The translations under genes and the position numbers were made by a program. From the NCBI GenBank assembly GCA_023159155.1, contig JAJNNX010000020.1, forward strand, positions 558,001 to 622,000: a stretch of 64,000 nt of DNA. The letters are read 5' to 3'. The notes beneath the pieces were generated by a model, which saw nothing but the letters and a program-made list of their open reading frames with translations, ran no database searches and was not told where the DNA came from. This document shows, in pieces, positions 21,219 through 31,339 of the stretch. Position 1 is the stretch's first letter. Every line of letters begins with the position of its first letter. The DNA is from Ustulina deusta. Its lineage: Eukaryota > Ascomycota > Sordariomycetes > Xylariales > Xylariaceae.

Positions 21219-22586
21219 TCACTCGCTATCTCCGATCCAATAAGTCTGCTCATCGCCAATCATAGCCCACAACTCCCTAGCGGACAATCCCATGCAGAGC
21301 TTTGGATATAGTTCCGAAAGCAGTGCGTCCATAGACACTCGAAAGAAGCCAGAATACCCCGCAGGCGTATCGCCCGCCGGTGCCTCATTGACATCCACCG
21401 CAAGCAGGTATGGCCGGGATTCCTCCGAGGGCGATTGGGCCCTTTCACCAACAAATGATTTCACGACGTCCTCATCGACAAGCAATAGTATTCCCAACCT
21501 CAGTCCAGCCGCGACGCCACCCATGGCTCGGGCAATGTGAAAATGCCTGCTTACGGTCAGCACCACGTTCGATGTCCAAGTAAGATGGCAAGTAGATCAC
21601 CCACTTCCTAGCCTCGGCCATACTGGCGTCCTGTAGTCTCGGGTCCTCGATCATCTTGAATTCTAGCTTGTCTTTGATGTCTTGTAAACCATCTCCTGTC
21701 TCTTCATCGAGTTGGGCATCACATAGTGTATCCAGTCTTTCCTGGAAAGCCTGCCATCGATCTTCCGATGCGTAATATGTCCGTACTAATACGAAGCCCC
21801 ATGCGGGGTAGCTTTCCTTCTGCAGCGCCTGGACGAGAGGTGATGGTGGCTGATAGGTGTTGCTGCTTGGCCCCGGCCCGCTAGTGGTTGTAGGGCGCAT
21901 CGCAGATGCCCTCTGCTCATTTCGAGATTCCATGTATCTAGTAAGCTCCTAAAAACAGTCTGGTGAGCTAACAAAGGTGATGCTGTAAGTAGGAAAGGCA
22001 GTCACAATTTACCTGAAGCGTAAGCCGTGAGAGGATATCGAATGTGGGGGATATGGCTTGCTTAGTAGACCATCCGGCCGGGATATACGACGGGGGTTCT
22101 GCTGCCTGATTTCCAGCCTTAAGGTCCCGTCGAGCGGAATCCGCGCAAGTCCCAGCCGCCCAAAGCCGATTCTCCTGTTTGCACGTCAGAGATAAGCGTA
22201 GAAGCAGCATACGTTGGCGATCACATGTAAGCGCATACCTCTTCAGACAGCTTGCTCACAAGCCTCATGTCAAGACATTTTGCTTGTTCGATGGTCCAGC
22301 CTGAAGGCACATATGACGGTGGCGTAGGTGGTCTCGCTGTGGCCAGCGATAGAGCGCGGTGGAGTTCCATGAACTTTGGATACTCTGGAGAGAAAGGGCG
22401 CCTCCGAACAGCCGCACTCAGTTCCTTTCGTTCCTGGAGACTGAATTAGTGGACATTCAACAGTGAATAGTATTAACAGAGCCATCGGTCTGGTCAGCTC
22501 ACTTGTTCAGGTAGTTGACTATACTCGTCCAAAGAGAGCGTGTTGAGACGCGCACTGCTCCAACCTGGAGGAAAGCTAATACTCAT
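21219..22586 (-). CDS. modular 'PSYxPxGW' protein of unknown function, frame break near the 3' end
   Basis: Minus-strand exons 22586-22503, 22433-22239, 22174-22013 and 21948 onward join in phase 0. The first three encode 28, 65 and 54 aa, and each carries a related module: ISFPPGWSSARLNTLSLDEY, PPSYVPSGWTIEQA and PPSYIPAGWSTKQA, each followed by a short helix. Exon 4 begins ELTRYMESRNEQ and contains YPAWGFVLVRTYYASEDRW, resembling a widespread fungal hypothetical family (WGFVIYRTxY..dd.W..F). After LPSYLDIERGADRKQAF the frame shifts at about 21545; the rest of the family-like sequence (GILLLVDEDVVKSF .. GDTPAGYSGFFRVS) continues in another frame to 21219. I found no intron that links the two frames, so this is either a frameshifted gene or a sequence error. 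No function is assigned. Confidence 0.6.
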
Positions 22587-23173
22587 CGTGACTAAGCTAG
22601 GACTTGTCGTTTCGTTAGAGGTGGAGGTCTGATCGCAGCGGGTTGTTATAGCTAAGGGTTGTCTGAGAATTGAATTGTTTCTTCACTGAAACTGATACTG
22701 AGATTGAGGTGGAGATTGAGATTTAGAATCACTCCAGCGACGAGAACTGGTGAGCGCCGGTTATATGTCACAGTAAAACGGCCTTTATATCCGCGACATT
22801 ATATGAATATGATGCTATCTGATTGGTTGAAAGAGTGGGGGTGTCGTACCCCTATTCATTGAGCTCCTGTCTCATTAGGCGAGGTCACTTTTGATCTGGA
22901 TTCAGGTTCTGGAAGGATACTGAAACACCTCCTTTAGGTACATAACCAGATATGTAAGTAACCTATTATATGTAGCTGGAACCTAATTGTAAAATACCTA
23001 GATTCTTCCAAGCATTTTATTCAGCATCCAATTATTATCCCCCTTTAATTGATATAGGTTATCTGAGCAAATCTTAAGGAATTACCACTTCTATTAGAGC
23101 TTTACACAAATGAGGGCTGTTAGTATTAGCAGAAACTTGCTATTCTAAACTCAAAATCATCTATTACTAACGA
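22587..23173. other. intergenic, no supported gene
   Basis: The promoter of the minus-strand gene that starts at 22586, followed by A+T-rich sequence. Nothing else was recognised. Confidence 0.4.
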
Positions 23174-23745
23174 CTAGGCATTATCAATAAGACCAGTTGA
23201 GAAGGCGAAAGCATCCCCTTTCTTCTCGCTAATGCCGATGCAATAATAGTACCCAAGCCAGACGGTGCAGTCTGCGCCCACATCTGGATTCCATTCCTGA
23301 AACTTAGCGACCTCGATACCGGCAGTAATCACCGTCTACGGCCAGGTAGAAAGTCGTGCATCCCGAGACCATGTTGGCGGGAAAGGGCGTGGGCGTGACG
23401 ATAGGGGCGGTGGTCGACGTCGTGGAGGGCGTCGAGGTTGTTTTCGTCGTCGTCGGCTCCGACCTTGGGAGCGCATCGACGCAGTACCTGCGAGTGTTCA
23501 GTCATTGTGGCATAAAATAAGATGAGATAGATCGTCGTCACTTACGCATCCCCCGCGATGAGGTTCGTGCACTGGGCATTCAGCCCGGCGTTCCAGGCAA
23601 GCAGCTCGTCCAGGCTGATGCCGTATCTGGCTGATGCCGTATCTGGCTGATGCCGTATCTGGCTGATGCCGTATCTGGCGGCGATGTTGTAACATTCGTC
23701 GCCCGGCTTCACCACGTACCAGATGTAGCAAGCATCACACAAAAG
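23174..23745 (-). pseudogene. LysM-domain protein, truncated and disturbed
   Basis: Minus strand. The first LysM reads YVVKPGDECYNIAARYGIS, then LDELLAWNAGLNAQCTNLIAGDA, and after a 58-nt intron (GTAAGT, CAG acceptor; 23545-23488) YCVD. Between ARYGIS and LDELL lies a 16-residue insertion made by extra copies of a 16-bp tandem repeat. A Thr/Pro/Ser linker follows, then a second LysM start (CTTFYLAVDGDYC). The frame breaks there; the expected continuation (EVAKFQEWNPDVGADCTVWL) is in another frame and runs to a stop at 23174. LysM modules bind chitin or related glycans, and secreted fungal versions can shield hyphae from plant chitinases and immune receptors. No signal-peptide exon is found upstream in the A+T-rich flank. 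It is probably a decaying gene. Confidence 0.7.
23620..23690. repeat. 16-bp tandem repeat, four copies, inside the LysM domain
   Basis: The unit GGCTGATGCCGTATCT is repeated four times. Sixteen is not a multiple of three, but three extra copies add 48 bases, so the LysM frame closes again after passing through all three phases. Confidence 0.9.
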
Positions 23746-24225
23746 ATATTTCTTTGCTGATTATCAAGGGATTTTCTATTAGGGAACTAATATGTTAAGT
23801 TAGAGTAAAAATTAATTTTGTACCTAGTTAAACCTAGGTTAGTATTAGATTTTTAAGCTTGAATGGGAGAGATTCCTTCTCCTGAAGCAAATCCAGATAC
23901 TCAGTAAGGAAAAGATATTATAAAATCAATAATTAACTTTTTTTTAGAAAAATTTAAATTGCGATCTTATTTTCTTTTGTTTAATCTTACACATTTTCCC
24001 CTCCGGATTTTCTTTTGAAAGAAACTACGCTTTAACCATTGTTTATACATTTAACAATAGTTCTTTATTCGACCCAAATACGCTTCTTCGTGTGAAGAAG
24101 AAAGCAATAAGTGGATCTATATAAGTCTCGACTATTCTAAGTAACTTTCAGCAACTAGATCAAGTACAACGTCTATACCAAAATTACCCAGGATAATATT
24201 ATAGCGCAGCAAGCCAACGGAAAAG

Positions 24226-25491
24226 ATGTTCGACTATCGGAGCAAACGAATTTGGCTTTTCTTCTTATTCGGTATCAACTTTGACGTGTCCCTCAATGCG
24301 AACGCCGCAATAGCCTGGAATACAGGTATGGGAACTTCAGCAACCCGTTGTAGTAGACTTGAGGAAGTCATTCGGCATGAGCCGCGTGCATTCAAGTGGT
24401 TTTTCGGCCTGCTAGTCACTATTGCTCTGTGCCTTAATTTCGCGATTCGACCACAACACGTCTACGACCTCGAATATGTTCTCGCTATTCTATATATTCC
24501 TTACGTTATTGGTGTTTTGGTCTTGATTTATCAAGCTGTACGCGACTGCGATTTCTCGGAAACGATAGAGCTAAGGATGCCTTATTATCAGTGTGTGCAC
24601 TGTCGAAGAAGCAACCCTGTCGAAGACTTGATTACATTCGAATGCGTGCCGGGCGACAGATCGAGAAGCCATATTTACCACGAGACGTGCCTCCTGGCCA
24701 ATTATGCCCGAGGAGTACCGAATATATGCCCCGGCTGTGGGGTTTACCGCCCTGTGGCTGGGAGGACATATGGACACCTTGAGCCCAATGTTCTCGACAA
24801 TTCTCGACTCATGTGGTACATTAACTCGCTGTTCAGTCGTCGAATTCCCATCTTAGTTCGCAGATTCCGTTATCCCGTACGCGAAGGATATGGGCCTACG
24901 CCCTCCATGCGAGACCGAGCTTCTCTGCAAGCTCTGACCATGGTTATAATAGTTCACATGCTTATGATGACCTGCATCATTATGTTTTTTTATTTGGTTC
25001 ACCAGATCGCTATTTTACCCCTTCCCTTGCTGTGCCGGGTCCGCCTTATTCTCTATGCAATCTTGGTCTTGAAATTTGCTCCTCGCGTCTGGGCGTCGTG
25101 GTACAGAGGAGCCTATTTTGAGGACCCTCGGATGCATACCACAAGTGTTATAGATTCGCTTGCAACACCAATTAATCGAATCTTTTCCCCTTTCGTCTCA
25201 CTCAGGGACAGAGGGGATTTTTCTCTTCGTCAGTTTCAGACTTTGACTTCCTTCGTCCGTAAAATGGTGTCAGACACAATTGTTTTAATTTTGGTGTTTG
25301 GCGTGATTGTCCCGGTCACGTTAACCCTTCTTATTGTTGGGGGTGATATTTTCGGGCATTTACTTACGGCTTTGTGGCCCAGTCACTCCTTTTATCTATT
25401 CATACTGATATTGCGGATGTCATGGAGTTGTTTCGTTCTTATTACACCTCTGACGTTTGGTAAACCTAAGAGCACATGGATGATTAGCTAA
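24226..25491 (+). CDS. orphan multi-pass membrane protein with RING-like Cys/His cluster
   Basis: An uninterrupted 421-aa frame. Hydrophobic segments at about residues 58-76 and 84-104 precede a soluble region with Cys123, Cys126, Cys140, His149/His152, Cys155, Cys168 and Cys171 (C-x2-C, C, H-x2-H-x2-C, C-x2-C). This spacing is like a RING-CH/PHD zinc finger. It is followed by further hydrophobic segments (about 236-262, 263-283, 350-372, 386-408). RING-variant proteins with this topology (MARCH type) are membrane ubiquitin ligases, but I recognise no close family and one canonical ligand is uncertain. The gene is convergent with the orphan at 26091-27314, 600 bp apart. Intact frame length argues for a real gene. 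Confidence 0.65.
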   Translation: MFDYRSKRIWLFFLFGINFDVSLNANAAIAWNTGMGTSATRCSRLEEVIRHEPRAFKWFFGLLVTIALCLNFAIRPQHVYDLEYVLAILYIPYVIGVLVLIYQAVRDCDFSETIELRMPYYQCVHCRRSNPVEDLITFECVPGDRSRSHIYHETCLLANYARGVPNICPGCGVYRPVAGRTYGHLEPNVLDNSRLMWYINSLFSRRIPILVRRFRYPVREGYGPTPSMRDRASLQALTMVIIVHMLMMTCIIMFFYLVHQIAILPLPLLCRVRLILYAILVLKFAPRVWASWYRGAYFEDPRMHTTSVIDSLATPINRIFSPFVSLRDRGDFSLRQFQTLTSFVRKMVSDTIVLILVFGVIVPVTLTLLIVGGDIFGHLLTALWPSHSFYLFILILRMSWSCFVLITPLTFGKPKSTWMIS

Positions 25492-26090
25492 GTGATTACT
25501 AGCTAAGTGACATTTGATGTGTAGCTAATATATCGTGGCTAGTGTGGCGGCTGGTTTTGCAGCATAGATTTGGAGGGCTATTGTTAGATATACGCAAGTC
25601 GCAGTTGGGATGACCATAACCCCTGTCACGGAATAGAACTGAAGCTCCATCGCAACACTACCAAAAGTAGAACGTAGTCAAGTCGGGTGCTTGACTTATC
25701 TGCAGCTATTATATACGTACCGTGACAATCACTTATAGTTGACACTAACTTGGGATTTTGTGTTGTTTTAAACACAGAGTACAATACTTACCAGGCAGCA
25801 CATATAGGTCAAGGTTATCTATTCATTGCAAATCTGCCACGATATTTACAGATACACCGTATCTACATTTTCAATTGGATCAATAGTGTAATGGATGTAA
25901 CGGGGGGTAAATTTTGTTGCACAATTTTCGGTGACACTTGATCTCCTCGATTTTGGCCCCCTTCCGCCCCTTTTGAGTAGAGGACTTTTAAAGCATATCA
26001 AATAAATTATGAAAACACGAATTCCTTCATTTGGTATTTTCCCTATAGATATTTCATATCTGGATCTGAGCCTCTCCATGTCCTTGCTAC
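25492..26090. other. intergenic between convergent genes
   Basis: Shared 3' region of the two orphan membrane protein genes; nothing recognised. Confidence 0.4.
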
Positions 26091-27314
26091 CTACTCGGAT
26101 GGGCGGATTCGTAACCTCGTACCCCAGAGCCAAAATTCGAAACTAAACTGACGTTCAAGGATTAGAGCTACGACGGTGAGAATAACGCACATAACAACTA
26201 TCCAGAAGAACAGCCTCGATACAACACGCCACTCGAGTGCCTTGATTCCATTTAACAGATCCTTATTCGAGAAATCGACTTCCTCGATTTTCTCTGCTAG
26301 ACTCTTAAATAGACTCTTCATCGAGAAGTCTTTGATTCTCTCGATTTCTCCTCTCACATCCCCAATTTGGCTTTTCAAATCCTTGATTTCCTTCCTATCC
26401 TCAATCATCTTTTTCAGATCCTCATACGGTTTTCTTAACCAGGCAACGAGTGATTTAAATAGAATCTTCCAGCCAGACTCTAAATCGGCCCGTGTCTTCC
26501 GTACCGTACTCAGAATCCTGTACGGGATTTCAACTGTGACGGCGTCGAGCGCGTTTTCGCCTATCTTGAAGCAGTCTTGGTTAGGGCAACCCTCACTTCG
26601 TAGCTGTGGGGCCTCGCGGGCCCAGGTAGGCATGAGACGCGGAGCCGTTATATTCTGAATATTCTTTAGTAGATCGATTTCGGCTTCCCATAATAAGTCG
26701 ATGATAAGAGTCTCACGCTCAGTCGATGTTATGCCACCTGCACGAGTAGCGCTGAGCTCAACCAGTCTATGCTGCAACTTATACAGTATGGCACACCCGT
26801 ATCGTAATGGTTTCACCACCAGTGTGGCTAGGTCGTCATAAATACCGTAGAAGGCGCTAAAGCCGTATGTCTTAATTATAGATTCCCGATTTTCTCGGAG
26901 CAGACGCCCTAGTTCAAGGACTTGGAGCGCTGCAGGCTCCCACTCTCCTAGGTTGATATTGTCTGAGATATTAAGAGGCGGTGGAAGTACGGAGGCACCC
27001 ATGTAGAGCAACGGAAAATTACAATCCGGAACATCGATCGATAAAGTAACACCTTCTGTTTGGGCTTTCTGGGGTGTTCGGAAATCCATATCTGCGGTGA
27101 CTGTGGCAGTCGTGGTCTGAAGAGTAGTAGTAATAGTGGTGGTAGTAGTAGTAGGTGGAGCGTCAATGACCACTCTTCTTGTGAGTTGTTCGCAAAGAGC
27201 TCTGGGGACGTACTCGATCGTGAGGGGATTGTTCCACGTCATAAGTGAGTAAAGAATATCTACCTGCAGCATCGTTCGCGCCATGAGTATCATTGCCCGA
27301 AATACCGTCGACAT
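26091..27314 (-). CDS. orphan protein with Thr-rich segment, coiled coil and C-terminal membrane anchor
   Basis: A single 407-aa minus-strand frame. A hydrophobic start (MSTVFRAMILMARTMLQVDI) leads to a Thr-rich stretch (about residues 54-72), a globular region with two Cys (CPNQDC), then a long charged coiled coil (about 310-355, LRKPYEDLKKMIEDRKEIKD and following). One strong transmembrane helix (about 370-392, WIVVMCVILTVVALIL) and a short tail end the protein. No family is recognised. The layout resembles NACHT-free fungal membrane coiled-coil proteins of unknown role. Its neighbour on the other strand (24226-25491) is also an orphan membrane protein; the two might be functionally linked, but that is inference. 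Confidence 0.65.
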   Translation of the reverse strand: MSTVFRAMILMARTMLQVDILYSLMTWNNPLTIEYVPRALCEQLTRRVVIDAPPTTTTTTITTTLQTTTATVTADMDFRTPQKAQTEGVTLSIDVPDCNFPLLYMGASVLPPPLNISDNINLGEWEPAALQVLELGRLLRENRESIIKTYGFSAFYGIYDDLATLVVKPLRYGCAILYKLQHRLVELSATRAGGITSTERETLIIDLLWEAEIDLLKNIQNITAPRLMPTWAREAPQLRSEGCPNQDCFKIGENALDAVTVEIPYRILSTVRKTRADLESGWKILFKSLVAWLRKPYEDLKKMIEDRKEIKDLKSQIGDVRGEIERIKDFSMKSLFKSLAEKIEEVDFSNKDLLNGIKALEWRVVSRLFFWIVVMCVILTVVALILERQFSFEFWLWGTRLRIRPSE

Positions 27315-27900
27315 GATCGTATTTGTACGGATTTTGTCGTTGTTGATGATGCATTAAGTGGTTTAAAGTACCGGTACAAATAAGAAGTGCCCTCTTCGGT
27401 CGTTGGGGAAGCAAGCACGGTCAAAATGGCGTTATCTACCAGAATGTAACAACAATGGGTGAGAAAACGACAATACTTCTCGTAGCTTTTAGTGTGGACC
27501 GGATTTAGCTATCTGAAATTGTATGCCCTTTGACTCGCTGATGCGTTTTCCATGAAAGAAATGATAATAGAGACAATGATTAATGTATTCGCCACCTGTC
27601 CATCTGTTCACCAACTCCACACGGAGTCGTAGACCATAAATTGACTTTTGCGCCCGAGTATCGCTCTGTAGGAGTATCTGCGTGATAATGCCAACCTCCG
27701 AAGAGTTGAGTTTTATTACAAATATAAAGCTAGATTGACGACTCGTAGAATGCCTTCATAGCTGCTTTAAAGACCTTGGATCATTCTACACTATATATAT
27801 TACCCTAATTGGCATAGAGTGCTCGATCAAGGCGATAAAATTCCTTATGCCAGATAGGATGAGGTGTAAATGCACTAGGTAATAGGTCTACTATGACTTT
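27315..27900. other. intergenic
   Basis: Promoter side of the minus-strand orphan. No coding feature was recognised. Confidence 0.35.
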
Positions 27901-29149
27901 GTGTTCTCAGATTGGCACGTATCATTTCTTAAATTTCTTACAGACTTCTCGTGTTCTCGAATGACACTATCAGTTGAAGATTCTTCGCATATGCCATTCA
28001 TAGCTGGGAGTAGATCAAAGTGGAGGCAGGTTTGGGATTCTGCTATGCAGGACACCCTCACGACCTTAAACACAGTCAATAAATCAATCGAGTACGTCAG
28101 AGTTGTTACCGTGTCTTAAACTCTAAATACTTGCGTTGATCGTGGGAACATGCCTGATAGCCATGCAACAAATAATAGTATCCAAGCAGCGCGCGTAGCC
28201 GTAGCAGTGATCTGATAATAACTTGTCTACCTCCAATTGTGCTTCCGCCAACTAGTAGTGCACGGGCACCGTCGAGGACCGAAGTTTTGGTCGCCGCGAA
28301 GAAACCCGGTCGGGATATCCCCAATTCTCGATGCCTATACCGCACACTGTGAAGACTCGGAGGCCGTTGTCGACGGAAATAATAATGTACTTGAACTTGT
28401 CCACGTAGAAAGCACGATAGATAACGTTGCTAAGACGTCGATTAGCCTGACCGTTTTAGATGGCAAGTCCGACAACTTTTTATGCTATTACAAGCTCAAA
28501 GCAACCTAGTTGTAGCATCGAAGAGGCATCGCAGTCTATCTAAGGACACAAAAAACTTTATTTGGAAACATCTACTATAATACCGAGAATAGTCGAATGG
28601 GTGACCAGACAATGCCGTGTATTTTAATTTTGACGCATTCAACAAGACAGCTCTTTGTTCGCCGAAATTCACCGTAGCTGGAGGGGGGGATTCCTACTGT
28701 ACACCAAAGAACTCGTTGGCCTCCGCCACGCTGCTGGGGGGATTACCTGCGAATTATGGCTGTCAAATTATCTTGAGCCAATCAATCACTCATGAATTCC
28801 CACCGCGACCTCCTGTGTTTATAGTAACGAAGCACTTGTCGTGGATGCCAGTGAGGTGTATTACGATGTGACGGTCTCGTTACGTTACACTGAAGGTTGC
28901 GGCGCGAACAACACACGATGCTCCCGCGTCTTCCTTCGGACATATCAATACCAATTTCTGGATAGGATACGCAAAGAGACCCATCAGCGATTGATCATAT
29001 TTGAAGATGGCGTGCCGCTTTTCCCCTATGGTGATCGCATTGCACGACAACACGTTATACTACGTCGTCTAACAGCAGACAATCCGGTTGAAAGAAAAAA
29101 GAAGAAAAAAAAACGCCGATTCCAACTTAAGCCTCGTGATCGGACGTGA
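27901..29149 (+). pseudogene. unassigned coding debris
   Basis: Three or four open segments (27901-28119, 28237-28509, 28617-28850, 28841-29149) have coding-like composition, for example SEVYYDVTVSLRYTEGCGAN and LCSPKFTVAGGGDSYCTPKN. They lie in different frames with stops between, and the join near 28800 needs a frameshift. I cannot name a family. The last piece ends in a Lys run (poly-A tract at ~29096). Treat as a possible decayed gene only. Confidence 0.3.
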
Positions 29150-29980
29150 TAGCAGGTACGAACACGAGCTATCTAGATGGATAGAATTCGCGCGGCCCTG
29201 TAGGTAGTAGTAATTGATCTAGATGGAAGAAATGATTTCCGGTTCCGCCCCGTGGGCTGCTCGTCTTCTCACCGGTTAGCGAGTGCCTGTAAGCAGAGTC
29301 TTGGCAACGGTCCGGCTCATTTCGCCGACGATAATAATGGATAGCAGGTGGTTGGGCTCGCACGCACCCATACCACGTTTATCCTTGACCATCATCAACT
29401 CTCAACTAGGTACCGTAGCATTAGGTAAGCCGGCGAACAACGCCATCCCCAGCCGGACTAGGGTAAGCCCGCATGCGCACGACGAACTGTCCCTCGCTCC
29501 CCCCCCTAGTCACGCGTTCATTCCCGGCAGCAAGTGAAACGATAACGACTGGCTCGATGGCACGCGAGCAGGATGGGTCGATTGACGTGGTTGACGATGG
29601 CTGGGGGAAAGCGAAAAGGTGAAGGGGGGAGAGGGGGGCCATTTACTGTTCCCGTCCCCACCGAACCACGACCAGTTGAGCGGTGAAGACGTCCTCCTCC
29701 CCTGCAAACCGTGGGCACCGCGCGCGAAGCCAGCCCAATCGGTCCTCGTCCCGATCCACAGTCGAGCAAGCAAACGCTGCCTAGCTAGCGGTGGCCGCAT
29801 TAGGTGCACGACAAGCGGTATCCCCTATCTCTCTGCATCGTGAGCGGCGATGCGGTGTGTGGTGTGCAAACAAAACGGCTTGGTAGTGTGCATGCACTAC
29901 ACTACTATAAGACGAATCCAGACCCTTCTTCGCCTCGTCTTCTTCTTTTCCTCTTTTCTCTCCCCCCCCATCATCGCGCC
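29150..29980. other. intergenic, no supported gene
   Basis: Unique-looking, fairly G/C-rich DNA with pyrimidine tracts just before ATG 29981. It is probably the promoter and 5' UTR of that gene. Confidence 0.4.
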
Positions 29981-30446
29981 ATGCCTTCGATGGCTGGTAC
30001 ACTCGGTCTCGGCCTCTGGGAGCCGCTCGCGGCTCCCGTGGTCGCCTTTGTGGAGGATTGGTTCGCCCTCCGCTATCTTCTGCCGCTCATCTCGTTCGTC
30101 TGTGTCGGACTTGAGGGCTGGTGCTTCTTCGACCTCACGCGCAAGACGCTGGGCGCTCGATCCGCGCGGGCTGTGGCCGACGCGCGGGATGCGTCCTTGG
30201 ATTACGATGTTGTCAAAGATTTCCCGAGGGGTGGCTTTGAGCCTTGTAAGGATTCCCGTCCTTTGCTTTTTCTCTTGGGTCTTGTTGGGTGTATATGCCG
30301 CTAACACAGCCGCCGTAGCGAATAACCAGCTGTGTTTTCATGGGCTATTAGGTATCAAATTACACGCGCGGCATACGGCTTGTCCGTCAAACCCGTACGT
30401 GGAATCGCATTCCCGCCCATCGCCGTGTGAAACTAACATGAGATAG
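29981..30446 (+). CDS. hypothetical small membrane-associated protein
   Basis: Exon 1 is 29981-30245 (M-PSMAGTLGLGLWEPLAAPV, then a hydrophobic LRYLLPLISFVCVGLEGWC helix and an acidic/basic region ending DFPRGGFEP). A GTAAGG donor follows. With the GCTAACACAG or the nine-base later TAG acceptor, exon 2 (30310 or 30319 to 30446) stays open and stops at 30446, giving 133 or 130 aa. A pyrimidine-rich leader precedes the ATG. No family is recognised; exon 2 does not look conserved, so a different 3' end is possible. Confidence 0.45.
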
Positions 30447-31339
30447 TGTCGTTCCTGGGCAGGTTGCCAAGGGTCCAACGATGCCTTGTGGGTGCCTCAT
30501 CATTTCTAAAGGGCGCTCGCAGACGCGAAGAAAGCGCCGGCCGGAGATATCCTACATAGCAATATGACAGCCAGGGATAGACATCTGTCCACCCCAAATC
30601 ATCAACGCATCAAGAAGATACCGCTCTCACCTGTTGAGATACCCACCAAGTGGGCTGGCTCATCGGGCAGAGGAGCGACACTCATTGGACCTTTCCTATG
30701 TCACCTGCATCCCGAAGCATATGATCACGACTCGACGACATGAAAGAGCATGGCCGGAGTTAGAGAAAAAGCATTCCATCGGAGTCAGGAGTTGGGGGCT
30801 GAAGCCTTGAGCTCCAGCCCTCTCAACGCAACGAACAGCATGATTAAGAAATGAAATTCTACATTGACAAGAAGTTGACAAATCTGCCCATTTGCCATGG
30901 CTCTGTGACTGTATTAATTGAGCTTATGATTGGCTCGTCCCCGCACACAAATCAATGGATTCGCCAGATTTACTAGCCAGAGTGCTTAGTCCACGCAGGA
31001 TGTGATTAGTGCAGCTACAAGGTCCCTGGATCCGCCTGGCAACATCTGAGCTAGTGAGGTGGTAAGCTTCGTCAATGATTTTCCGAGTGAAGACTTTTCA
31101 CGTAACTTCGGCATGCATACCACAGTGACCACGGCGTTTTGTCTCATTTCATTTTGAACCTATCTCCCCGAGGTATTTTATTTTCCCGACCATTTTAACA
31201 TGCAGTGACTCATCTCTCATGAATGATGGGGATGCTGACGCAAACTGTTACAAACCAGTGAGCTCTCCAAGCCGCGCTCACTAAATACCTACATCACAGT
31301 CGAAATACAGGCGAGAGGGGCATCGCACGCTTGAATACT
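30447..31339. other. intergenic
   Basis: Between the small membrane gene and the 3' end of NAA15. No coding feature was recognised. Confidence 0.4.

Noticed and set aside
29850..30446. Long plus-strand frame (198 codons) overlapping the small membrane protein gene
   Set aside because: Only its last part is used, as exon 2; the 5' part is the out-of-frame shadow of exon 1 and has a Ser/Arg-rich, shadow-like composition.
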